From the NCBI GenBank assembly GCA_013398015.1, contig VZRR01012749.1:124001-188000 (forward strand): a stretch of 64,000 bases of DNA, read 5' to 3'. Every line of letters starts with the position of its first letter. Positions within the stretch are counted from its first letter, which is position 1. Shown in pieces: positions 22,901 through 30,406 of this stretch. Source of the DNA: Oreocharis arfaki. Lineage: Eukaryota; Chordata; Aves; Passeriformes; Paramythiidae. Both the position numbers and the translations under genes were made by a program. Below the pieces are notes generated by a model that made no database searches, had not been told where the DNA came from, and was given only the letters and a program-made list of their open reading frames with translations.

Positions 22901-25900
22901 GGCTGATGACTTCCTCCATGAAACAAAGGGTTGAGAATATGACACTCAAGACCCTGGAGAGCATTGCTGGTGTGTGACAATGACACAGTTGCCATGGGGA
23001 AGCTCAGACAAGGCCTAGATCAAACTCACTGGCCCTGTGGGCAGAAGCAGAGGACAAGGATCTTCGGAGCATGGAATATTTGACGTTTAATCTCCTTGCT
23101 CTTTTTTTTGTTAGTTTGGTTTGGGTTTTGGGGATTTTTTGAGGTTTTTTTGTTTGTTTGTTTTGTTGTTGGGGTTTTGGGGGTCTTGTTTGTTTGTTTG
23201 TTTGGAGGGTTTTTTTGGGGTTTTGGGTTTGGTGGGTTTTTTTTGGTTTTTTTTTTTTGATGCTTTTATCTTTCTATGGAAAGAGGAGATGCCTCATTTA
23301 CTCCCAGAGTGGAGAAAAATATATCCCAGTATCATTTACAAAGCTACCTTTTCCACATATGTGAGGCAAAACATTCCTGCCTTTTTGCTAAGCTGTGCTT
23401 TCTAGTGGGGCTTGATATTTCTGTTGCTTTATCTCTTTGTCACTGGATTCTTTTCTCTCACCTACTCTCTGCTTTGGCTGTCAATCCACATCCAGGGCTT
23501 TGGCACCATTTCATGGAGAGCCAAGCTCTTTGATTCAGAGTTGTATTCAAAGCAGTTCAGGGAAAGACCATGTTGTAAGTTGTCCTTGGCCACAGCAGGA
23601 GGACAAGGAAAGAAAACAAAACAAACGAGAGTCATCTCATCTTTGTTGTCACCAGCTTACACTTCCTACTGAGCTGCTAGGGTCAGAAAAGGCTCTGGGT
23701 AGGTGCTCTCCAGAACAGTGAGGAGAAAGCCTTCAGGCTGTCACTAGAGACTCCCATCAACAATCAACACAAGTGGAGTGAGGACAGACAAGGCAGAGAC
23801 ACTGAATGCAGGACAAGGCAAGGTGAAGGTCACCAAAGCACCCACTCCTTCATGTGTGCTGGGGGATGAGCCAGAGCAGCGGCTCCTTTTCCAGAATGGG
23901 GAAGCAGGGCAGCAGGGGGAGGCTCTCTCCCTGCTGACCACTGTGCAATCTTGCACGAAGCCCAAGGATGTCTCCCTTCTGCTCCCCAGCAGCTTCCGCA
24001 GCACTGCCAGTAACTGCTGGCCAGAGGTTTTACCACACTTGGGTTGTGTAACCATGACCTCTCCTTACAGCTGCAGACTCTGTCTCTGCCTCTCCTATGC
24101 CAGCCAAAACATTGCTTTCCTCTGCTGAGCGTTTGGTGAGGAAGGAGAAGTGAAGGCTGGCAAGACAGAAGTGCCCAGGATCCTTACCGCAGAAACCAGC
24201 CACCAGCATCTTGAGTTAATCCTGGGGAATAACTAGGCTGAGGTCTGGCCCTGAGAGGGACCCATACCAGACCTGAGCTCCCTTTGTCCCACCCTCAATG
24301 ATAGCAAGGAAAAGTTTGATTTCTGAGGACCCCTTCCCCAGGGTCACCTACAGTATCTGGGGGAGCAGGGATGGAGAAAAATGTGCTCATCACAGCTCTG
24401 CTTGGGGCTTCTACTTCAGAGGTTTAGATTACCCACAATTAGAAAACAAAACCCCTAGGAATACATCTCAAGATGGCCAAGAATACTGATGCAAGATGAT
24501 TGGGTTTAAAACATTTCCTCTGCTTGATCTCAGCCCCTTATCCTCCCTCAGCAAGGGCCCAGATCACAACAATCACATTACATCAGCCCTGGATACCCAC
24601 AGAAGGTGCACCTGCAATCCAAGAGGTAGGAGAAGGAAGGCAGGCTCTGGCTCCAGCTGGAGGCTGTTACTTTGTAGAACCTCGGCATGATGCAGCTTTG
24701 TGCTGCAAACGGCCAGCAGTGCTGGTACTCACACAAATGTGTGTCCTACAGGCTGGCATGGCAGACAGCGCCTCATGAAGATGTCACAGCTGGTGACCTG
24801 CATTGGCCAGTGGCTCAAGGAACCTTTGGAGAGATCCTGACTGCTATTGTTACAATCTCTCACAGATCTGTATTAGACCTGCCTAGTCCCTATTATCTTA
24901 AAAACCCACAAGAAATTAAAAACCCTGCGGCCTTCACAACCCAGTTCCCAGCTCAGCAGATCTAGGAAATTCTGCTCAACGTGTTGCAAATGTCACTTGA
25001 AGAGAAACAACAAGTGAGAGGGATGCAAATTTCCTGGGCTGAAAACACAAGCATTGCAGTGGCTCAGAAGGATTCGCTGCCTACCTGTCACATGCTGGAT
25101 GCTTTCCCCACAGGCTGCTCCCTTCCAGGGAGGATTCACACCATGGTCTCATTGTGTCCCCAAGCAAGCTCAAAAGGAAAATTAAGGCAAGTGCCATGCA
25201 GGACCTGAGAGGTTCCCAGCACTTCAAAATGAAGGATTAGTAATACTGGTATCCACCTCTTTGGTTGTAAACCTCAAAACAGGCTTAGTGACTCTTTTTT
25301 GAGGCTGGTGGGTTATCACCTCCTGGCCATCTCTGCGGCCTCAAAACACAGGCGTGTTCATCTTTGCCTTCTTGGCTGCCTGAGCTCTGTTTCCATCACA
25401 ACCTGGCTCTACAGCCCTGTTGTGTGTGCCAGCACCACCAGACTCCAGCAATACCCAGACACTCCAGTTGGGCATTGAGGTGCTTTGGAAGGTGCCAATG
25501 CAGCTGATTTTCTGCCTCCTTCACCTACAGACCAAACATCTCCAACTCCTTCTCCTTTCCACTTGAGCAAAGTGTTATTTAGGAGACAGCTTCCCTCAGG
25601 GAAAGCTGCTGCTGAACCATTCCTTCATCTTAAACCCTGTCCAGACCCAAAGACTGTGAAGTTTCCCTCTCCCATCTCCCCCCAGCCAAAGCTCGGCCTA
25701 TGCTACATGCACCTCTCCATCCTCCTTGGCCTTACCTTGGCAGGGCTGCCGGCAGCCAAGAGCAAGCCAGGCACCAGAGCCAACACAGACCAGCAGCACA
25801 CCCTCTTTCCTCTACTACCCTCCCTCTCTAATTGCAGCCAGCTCTGGATGACCTTCAGAAAGCTGCTGCAGCCAAGTCTGCACTGAATTCCAGCGCTGGT

Positions 25901-26298
25901 GTCTCTTCCCTGCAGTGCCACAGAGCAGACACATTCTCCCTGCCCACGCCAAGGATCCTTGAACCTGCTCACAGCAGTGCTCACTTCATGCAGCAGCCTC
26001 CAGAAACAGGGACCATCCCAGCCCACAGCAGCCTTTTGGGACACATGACTGTGAGCCCAGCTTCGCCCTCCACCTGCAGGAACTGTGTGCCTGTTAGTCC
26101 AGCTTCAGCACAGCCCCTTCCCCACCAAGGCCGTTACCCCTCCTCACCTGAAGAGGAATGGAGCACTCACACCAGGCACCCAGGAAACCCTCACCACACC
26201 CTGAAACTCCCCTGGAGTGATGTGAGGCTTTGGGAGTCAGTGTACTTACCATGCCAGAAGCCAGCTGCAGCGAGCAGCAGGAGGAGAGCAGGACCCAT
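7842..26298 (-). CDS. CSF1R: CSF1R, macrophage colony-stimulating factor 1 receptor (complete, 21 coding exons)
   Basis: This is the plasma-membrane receptor tyrosine kinase for CSF1 and IL34, controlling monocyte, macrophage, microglia and osteoclast survival. The 21 exons join without a frame break to 967 residues (human 972). The layout is: signal peptide about 1-17; Ig domains D1-D5 about 20-498 with paired cysteines and several N-glycosylation sequons; membrane helix about 511-531; juxtamembrane switch 537-578; and a split kinase with glycine loop GAGAFG (583-588), VAVK lysine 610, gatekeeper Thr657, HRD Asp782, DFG at 800 and activation-loop Tyr813. Docking sites kept are Tyr692 (YKN, GRB2), Tyr716 (YVEM, PI3-kinase p85) and Tyr964 near the C-terminus (NNYQFC). 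Identity is certain from the kinase and the FC terminus. PDGFRB lies directly upstream as a tandem paralogue. Confidence 0.97.
8455..8560 (-). CDS. CSF1R: CSF1R exon 20: end of kinase domain
   Basis: It covers residues 889-924, with YSIMQACWSLEPTRRPTFEQ, the closing motif of the kinase. Its 106-bp length is identical to that of PDGFRB. Confidence 0.96.
9149..9248 (-). CDS. CSF1R: CSF1R exon 19: kinase C-lobe
   Basis: It covers residues 856-888, with SPYPGMVVNSKFY and KQGYQMARP. Its 100-bp length is identical to that of PDGFRB. Confidence 0.96.
9560..9671 (-). CDS. CSF1R: CSF1R exon 18: kinase P+1 loop
   Basis: It covers residues 819-855, with LPVKWMAPESIFDCIYT and SDVWSYGILLWEIFSLG. Its 112-bp length is identical to that of PDGFRB. 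Confidence 0.97.
9795..9917 (-). CDS. CSF1R: CSF1R exon 17: catalytic loop and DFG
   Basis: It covers residues 778-818, with [10 protein letters not shown] catalytic loop, [10 protein letters not shown] and activation-loop DSNYVVKGN. The residue before DFG is cysteine (human CSF1R has glycine). Its 123-bp length is identical to that of PDGFRB. Confidence 0.97.
10666..10784 (-). CDS. CSF1R: CSF1R exon 16: end of insert, C-lobe start
   Basis: It covers residues 738-777. An acidic stretch RRSEEEDEARED is followed by DLLQFSSQVAQGMAFLASKN. Its 119-bp length is the same as in PDGFRB. Confidence 0.95.
10929..11029 (-). CDS. CSF1R: CSF1R exon 15: kinase insert
   Basis: It covers residues 704-737, with DSGFSSQGLETYVEMRPV containing the p85-binding YVEM, followed by a serine-rich run (SSSSSSAAS). 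It has no length match in PDGFRB because the kinase inserts diverge. Confidence 0.94.
11595..11754 (-). CDS. CSF1R: CSF1R exon 14: hinge and start of kinase insert
   Basis: It covers residues 651-703, with hinge VITEYCRYGDLLNFLR (gatekeeper Thr657). The kinase insert then begins and carries the GRB2 site DYKNIELEKKY. Confidence 0.95.
11919..12029 (-). CDS. CSF1R: CSF1R exon 13: kinase alpha-C helix
   Basis: It covers residues 614-650, with EALMSELKIMSHLG supplying the alpha-C glutamate, then ENIVNLLGACTCGG. It has the same 111-bp length as its PDGFRB counterpart. Confidence 0.96.
12347..12451 (-). CDS. CSF1R: CSF1R exon 12: kinase glycine loop and catalytic lysine
   Basis: It covers residues 579-613, with glycine loop GAGAFGKV and VAVKMLK (Lys610). 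Its 105-bp length equals that of the PDGFRB exon. Confidence 0.96.
12933..13059 (-). CDS. CSF1R: CSF1R exon 11: juxtamembrane region
   Basis: It covers residues 537-578, starting KPKYQVRWKIIE and including YIFIDPTQLPYNEKWEFPR. Tyr555 is the conserved juxtamembrane SRC-family site (human Tyr561). Confidence 0.95.
14468..14580 (-). CDS. CSF1R: CSF1R exon 10: transmembrane helix
   Basis: It covers residues 499-536. A leucine-rich membrane segment (IGALVLLLLLLLFLLY) is followed by the basic stop-transfer KYNQ. The donor is GTCAGA, a weak match to consensus; see findings. Confidence 0.93.
15156..15346 (-). CDS. CSF1R: CSF1R exon 9: Ig domain D5, second half
   Basis: It covers residues 435-498. 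It includes the FTFCCMAINGEG motif carrying the distal D5 cysteine and several N-glycosylation sites. The donor is GTAAGA. Confidence 0.93.
16033..16153 (-). CDS. CSF1R: CSF1R exon 8: Ig domain D5, first half
   Basis: It covers residues 395-434, with D5 cysteine ILRCVAIGYPAP and EWYQCPAHSD. The acceptor is CCAACAG and the donor GTGAGA. Confidence 0.93.
16408..16523 (-). CDS. CSF1R: CSF1R exon 7: Ig domain D4, second half
   Basis: It covers residues 356-394. The strand-F signature is EGEGGFYTFHA, and the exon includes sequons NNT, NVT and NES. Its 116-bp length is identical to that of the PDGFRB counterpart. Confidence 0.93.
17527..17716 (-). CDS. CSF1R: CSF1R exon 6: Ig domain D4, first half
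   Basis: It covers residues 293-355, starting ERGYVHLIPGQ. D4 lacks the usual disulfide cysteines, as is known for D4 of this family, where it mediates receptor-receptor contact. It matches PDGFRB exon 45174-45366. Confidence 0.92.
18476..18635 (-). CDS. CSF1R: CSF1R exon 5: Ig domain D3, second half
   Basis: It covers residues 240-292, with the C-terminal D3 signature EDSGKYICIANNS. The donor is GTGAGT. Confidence 0.93.
19302..19438 (-). CDS. CSF1R: CSF1R exon 4: Ig domain D3, first half
   Basis: It covers residues 194-239, containing FEVTCRV and DIRWVT. The acceptor is GTACAG and the donor GTAAGT, with the end in phase 0. Confidence 0.92.
19533..19720 (+). repeat. CR1 LINE 3' fragment
   Basis: This is a diverged CR1 tail in forward orientation: ACAGGTTGCCCAGAGAAG, GTGTTCAAGGCCAGGTTAGG, GTAGCATCCCTGCC, then a decayed end TATTCTATGAGTCT. 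It sits in a CSF1R intron, antisense to the gene. Confidence 0.88.
20163..20447 (-). CDS. CSF1R: CSF1R exon 3: Ig domain D2
   Basis: It covers residues 99-193, starting at DPNNVWYSPNF. Cysteines are in DLPCLVT and YLCQAR. D2 carries much of the ligand-binding surface in mammalian CSF1R. Confidence 0.94.
21264..21509 (-). CDS. CSF1R: CSF1R exon 2: Ig domain D1
   Basis: It covers residues 17-98, after a TTGCAG acceptor. The D1 cysteines are in LLHCSGE and TYSCAYV. N-glycosylation sequons are NHT, NTS and NSS. D1 contributes less to ligand binding than D2-D3 in the family. Confidence 0.93.
22150..22232 (-). repeat. Old MIR-type SINE fragment
   Basis: The string TATTATTTGCATTTGGGAGA, then GGAAACTGAGGCATGGAAGG and a GCTG/GAAAGCCCATAGCTG tail, follows the reverse of the MIR core (remembered as ATTATCCCCATTTTACAGATGAGGAAACTGAGGC). 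It is heavily diverged, so the call rests on the order of several matching blocks. Confidence 0.5.
22340..22470. promoter_or_regulatory. CSF1R: Candidate FIRE-like macrophage enhancer core
   Basis: Within 35 bases lie a perfect AP-1 site TGAGTCA (22405-22411), a perfect MEF2 site CTATATTTAG (22416-22425) and an ETS/PU.1-type GGGGAAGTG (22431-22439). A GGTGGGG box and AT-rich flanks accompany them. Motifs are seen directly. The FIRE assignment is inferred from position in intron 1 and the factor combination used by macrophages. Confidence 0.45.
23103..23262 (+). repeat. T/G-rich low-complexity tract
   Basis: About 160 bases are almost pure G and T, with (GTTT)n runs and blocks such as TTTTGGGGTTTTGGG. 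It could form G-quadruplexes on the plus strand. It accounts for the odd Phe/Gly/Trp-rich frames read here. Confidence 0.85.
26250..26298 (-). CDS. CSF1R: CSF1R coding exon 1: start codon and signal peptide
   Basis: ATG is at 26298-26296 with a good context (GAC before, G after). It encodes MGPALLLLLAAAGFWH, a short strongly hydrophobic signal peptide. The donor is GTAAGTA. The 49-bp coding length equals that of the matching PDGFRB exon. Confidence 0.93.
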
Positions 26299-26480
26299 GT
26301 CCCCAGGGACCGTGGTGTCCCCAGCCTGGAGCCGATGCAGCTGAAGGATCCTCTCGAGCAGTGGGTGCGTCTTCTCGCGGGCACCGTCCGAAGTGCTCCC
26401 TTGTCAGGAGCTTCTCCTTTCTGAGCTGACCACAAGTTAACAAATTCCCTATTTTGTTTGTTTTTGAAACAGGGGAAAAA
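26299..26480 (-). promoter_or_regulatory. CSF1R: CSF1R proximal promoter and 5' UTR (inferred)
   Basis: This is the DNA just upstream of the CSF1R start on the minus strand. It has no TATA box. A RUNX site TGTGGTC lies at 26428-26434 and a purine-rich AAAGGAGAAG (ETS/PU.1-like) at 26411-26420, then an A/C-rich CAAAAACAAACAAAATAG block. Human CSF1R also has a TATA-less promoter using RUNX1, PU.1 and C/EBP close to the start codon. The transcription start is not directly visible. Confidence 0.5.
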
Positions 26481-29400
26481 AACAGGCCATGCTTTGTCAC
26501 GTCACCAGTGACAAAACCCATGGCAAAGGTGGGGCCATGCACCCCCCCCTGCTGTTGGGGGTCCCCCTCAAGTCTCAGAGAGGAGTCCAGCCCCAGACGA
26601 CTCCCCAGGGCTGGCAGGGGTTTGCAGCATGCGCTGTGCTGGGGTTTGGGATAACCCTGTTCTCTGGCTTCTGCCTCTCCAATCCCCAGGGACATTTATA
26701 CACTTTTGTCTTGCGTGGGAACACAAAGTGTCCGCACACTTGCGGGCAGTGGATTCCATTTTACTTCAGCAGGACAAGTTTTACCTCAGGCCTAGTGGCT
26801 CTTGCTGGCTTTGGGACCTGAGGACCCTCACAGAACGTCGCAGACTCCCTCACAACAGGCCCACAAAGGCAATTCAGCCCGGGGCAGCTCCCAGGTGGAA
26901 AAAGGCCTGTGAAGATGCCAAATTATCTGGTGTTAACCAAAACTGTGATCCCAGGTGCAGCGAGGGGTCCTGTGGCCACACAGGATCACCTCCAAGCCCC
27001 ATGCCAGCTTCAGTCCAGCATGCAGACCCCTTCTGGCTCCTGGCTGGGCTGGGGGACACACGGGGACCCCGGCTCTCTCCTGTCCCAGTACCTCCAAGCC
27101 TGAGGCTCACAGTGACCCTGTCACCACCAGGCAGCCCCAGGGCTAAAGCACAGACCCTTCCTCCCCTGGAGCCCGTCCCACCCAGCCATCCTGCCTTGCT
27201 GGTAGGGAGGCTGCCTGGAGCTGTTCTGTAATTGACAGCCTGGTGGGCACCTTGAAGCAGCAATTAGGCAGTTAGATAATTAGCAGTGTTAGTAATTCAT
27301 AAATCAGACATTTTGTTAACCCTCCACTGGACAGTGGCTCTCCCAAAACAGGGGTGAGGGAAGGCTTGAAGCAAACCAGTTCTCCCAGGGACACTCAAGT
27401 CAGCAGGATTAGCGGGTCCCCATGGCTCTCTGCTCTGTCTCTGGGTAACCTCACGCTGCAGCAGAAGTTCAGGGCTGTTCACAGCAGCTCTGGGGTGGGA
27501 AGTGACAGCCACCACCTGACAGCGTTGGGAAGGAAGCACAGGGGAGGAAGGTCCAGCTGGGGGCTCTGCCAACTGCCCCAGCTGCAGCCCCAACAGCGGG
27601 GAGGTGACAGGAACACCACGACAAACCATGGGCAGAAAGAGAAGGGGTGTTCCAAAATATCTGCTCAGAGGTGGCTGTTGAATCTGCACCTGCAGTGCCC
27701 TGACAGCCTCCACAGCCTGGAGGGGAATGGGCTTCTCCAAAGGGGGCAGTTTGACAGGTATCAGCAAGACAAGGTCCTGGGGCCAGGAGACGAGAGCACG
27801 GCTGGCTCTGCTGGAGATGACTAAGAGTCATGGGAACGTGGAGAGAGCTCTTGGTTTTGGCCAGAAGGATGGCTGGAGAGCGTGAGGGAGTCCAGAGAGA
27901 AGGAAAGGCAGATTTGGCCGAGGAACGTTTCCCCTCAGCAGTTTTTCCTGGCAGGATGCAGGGAAGAAGAACACAAATTGGAGGCAGCATGGTGCTCTGG
28001 GGGGGCTCCTGCCCAGACCTGGGGAGCTGTCAAGCAGCTGGGCCACAGGAGATGTCTGCTTGATTATTCTTTCCTCCTTTTGAGCCAGAGGGGCTTTTTA
28101 AAGGATGTTTGTTTCCCTCCTTCTTCTTTTTAAGTCTTTTTTTGTTCGTTATTTTTTTCCAGGAACAAATGCCAGCTCAGAGAGAACTGACTCATGAATG
28201 TGAATAAGTATTAAACCAGACAGGTTTAATAGGGAGAAGGGAAACAATCTCTCAGCCCTCCTTCTTCTCGTTGACGGGGCCCCTTGCAGAGCATCTCTGA
28301 TGGCAGCGACCCCCATGGGATCCCAGCCTGGGCTGGGCACACCTGGGCATGCTCACTGGGACAAACACAGGGTCCCTCCCTCTTTTGTGTCCTTCTCTTC
28401 CTCCTGCAGGCTGCACCCCAAATCTTGTGTGCAAGCAGCTCAGCCACAGGAGTGCTGCTGAACTCACATGCCCAGGCAGCTCTGGGCGCGAGGCAGGGGT
28501 GCTCTTGGAGGAGCTGCAGCCCTGCTTTGAACCACCTGAAGCCCAGGAACATCTGTGGAGGCCATGATGGTTGTGAAAGATGGGATGAGACTTGCTCAGT
28601 GCCTGGTAGGCTGTAGACTGGCTGTGGAAGGGGGAATGGAGGCTGCTGTGAGCCCTGTTGGGAGCACTGGGAGCTCAGGCTTGTTCCCCAGGCTGGGAGC
28701 CCTATGGGACCCCAGCACTGAGAGCACAGCTGGCCATGGTGCCATGCCTGCCTGAACAGCCCTGCAGCAGCTTGGGGACACGTGTGGAACACCCGTGTCC
28801 TGTGGGTACCCCCACAGCTACAAACCCTGGCTGCAGCAGGCTGCGGTTTGTCACTGCAGTCTGAGTTTCTCTGCTTCCCTGAGCTCTTCCGCGGGGTGCC
28901 TGTCTCATCACTGGAGAGGAGACTTGTTTTGGGGTGGAGGAAATGCCCTGCTGGGGGTGCCCATGTCAGCCTGCTCATTTCCAGCTCCATGACCCCTCTC
29001 CTGCACATCCTGAGATGCAAAAGATCTTCTAGGCAGGGATCAGGCAGTGGGAGCCTGCAGGGTTCAGGGCTGAGGTCCATCAGTTCCCCCTCTCTGCTTC
29101 CCCTCAAGCCTTTGATGCAGCCTCTCTGGAGAAAAGGGGATTTTTTTTTTTCTCCCTGCTGATTCAGCTTCTGGAGAAAAATGCCCTGACTGAGCTGTGC
29201 CAGGTGACTCAGAGCATATCTGGGGAGAATCATCCTGAGGTGGTCAGGGAGACTGCAAACCTCCACTGTAGAAAAATGAGCAAAGGCACTAACCCAGGAC
29301 AGGCCGTGCTGGAAAGGGGAGCCTTGCTGGAACTTGGACCTGCCTGCTGCTGCACTCCGTGCCTTGCACCTCTGGGTACACAGGAGTTTCCAGGAGCTGA

Positions 29401-30380
29401 GGGAGGCATGAATGTTGCCAGTGGGGGCTGCATCACGTAGCCAGCAAACAGGGTCAACACTGATATGTTTGAACCTCAGTCCAAAACCCCTCTTTGCAGC
29501 AACTCCCAGCTTTCCAAGCACGTGGCTCAGAGCAGATGCAAACATCTCTGCTCTGCATCTTGGGGTGGATTTTGGAGGAACAGTTAAATTTAAGCTAGAG
29601 AGAGGAGAAAACTTCGGGCAAGGCTCAGGAGGTGCCTGTCTCTCATGCAGCTGGGGGATGTCAGCGCCTCTAGAAAGGTGACTGGGGAAAGGCGAGGGGA
29701 GCAGAGTGACATGTGGATCTGAGGGAGTGGTGGGGTAGGGAGCCAGGATTTTGGAGTTGCAGCTTTTGAGGGTATCAGCAAATTCCTCATCCTAGAGGGA
29801 AGGGAGGAGAGCTGGACGTGAGGAGCCCTGTGTGCTGCAGTGTGGCTCCTGCTGGTGCTCTGCCCTATTGATATCTCCAGGCCCTCCCACTGCCCTGAGC
29901 TATTAAACTGTGTGCAAAAATCAGTGCTGTGGTGCCTGCCATCTCCTTCAGCCCAGCCACTGCTCAGTTTGTCATTTCTCCTGCATCCCCACCCCAATCT
30001 GAGCACAGACTCAACAATGCTCCAAGGAGTCAGGTCCTTAGCTGGGACTGCTGGCCCAAACTCCAGGCAGTGGGGATATACACAGGAACAATTCCTGGTG
30101 TCCTTCCCTCTACCCACCTGCCACATGACCCACAAGCTGTACAGTTACCACAGAGATGGGGCAGATCCTGCCCCTTTTCCTTACCCTGTCTCTGGGCCCA
30201 GCTGCTCCTTGCAGTGCTTCTCCCTGCCTGGCTCCCAGCTTGGCTTTTCACTAAGCACTGGGGTCATGCACAGCGTATTAACACGCTTGGCCTTCACCCA
30301 CCACAGGGTTAAGCTGTATTCCCAGCCCCATCTGAGTGGGAGCAACCAAAAGCAGGCAAATGAAGGAAGAGATGGAACTT
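26480..30380. other. Spacer between PDGFRB and CSF1R
   Basis: This 3.9-kb stretch separates the likely 3' end of PDGFRB from the CSF1R promoter. It is GC-rich, without recognised repeats. It includes an AT-rich patch near 27225-27310 and a 439-codon minus-strand frame (28226-29545). I see no gene with homology I recognise. Confidence 0.6.
28226..29545 (-). CDS. Unidentified long ORF, 439 codons (doubtful gene)
   Basis: This is the longest unbroken frame in the window, outside any recognised gene. It runs from ATG 29545-29543 to TAA 28228-28226. The start context is fair (G at -3). The predicted protein has no signal peptide, no membrane helix and no motif I recognise. It is rich in Ser, Leu, Pro, Cys and Gln, like translated noncoding GC-rich DNA. 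The stop codon overlaps an ATTAAA hexamer (28225-28230) that could act as a polyA signal. It could be a chance frame, a lineage-specific gene or part of an unannotated transcript upstream of CSF1R. Chance is the default reading. Confidence 0.12.
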   Translation of the reverse strand: MFASALSHVLGKLGVAAKRGFGLRFKHISVDPVCWLRDAAPTGNIHASLSSWKLLCTQRCKARSAAAGRSKFQQGSPFQHGLSWVSAFAHFSTVEVCSLPDHLRMILPRYALSHLAQLSQGIFLQKLNQQGEKKKSPFLQRGCIKGLRGSREGELMDLSPEPCRLPLPDPCLEDLLHLRMCRRGVMELEMSRLTWAPPAGHFLHPKTSLLSSDETGTPRKSSGKQRNSDCSDKPQPAAARVCSCGGTHRTRVFHTCPQAAAGLFRQAWHHGQLCSQCWGPIGLPAWGTSLSSQCSQQGSQQPPFPLPQPVYSLPGTEQVSSHLSQPSWPPQMFLGFRWFKAGLQLLQEHPCLAPRAAWACEFSSTPVAELLAHKIWGAACRRKRRTQKREGPCVCPSEHAQVCPAQAGIPWGSLPSEMLCKGPRQREEGGLRDCFPSPY

Positions 30381-30398
30381 TGCAAAATGAAAAACACC

Positions 30399-30406
30399 TT
30401 TAATTT
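30399..30406 (-). terminator. PDGFRB: Candidate distal polyA signal of PDGFRB
   Basis: An ATTAAA hexamer in the context AAAATTAAAGGTG on the minus strand ends a 140-base AT-rich block and is followed by a T-rich GTGTTTTTCATTTTG. This arrangement is typical of a cleavage site. Assignment to PDGFRB is by position only. Confidence 0.4.

Larger units (their letters stand above)
21510..26249 (-). other. CSF1R: CSF1R intron 1 (large regulatory intron)
   Basis: This is a 4.7-kb intron between the signal-peptide exon and the D1 exon. In mammals and chicken the equivalent intron holds FIRE, the macrophage enhancer of CSF1R. It includes an old MIR-like fragment (22150-22232), a compact transcription-factor motif cluster (22340-22470) and a T/G-rich tract (23103-23262). 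No exon is supported inside it. Confidence 0.75.

Noticed and set aside
23121..23405. Phe/Gly/Trp-rich plus-strand frames
   Set aside because: They are translation of the T/G low-complexity tract.
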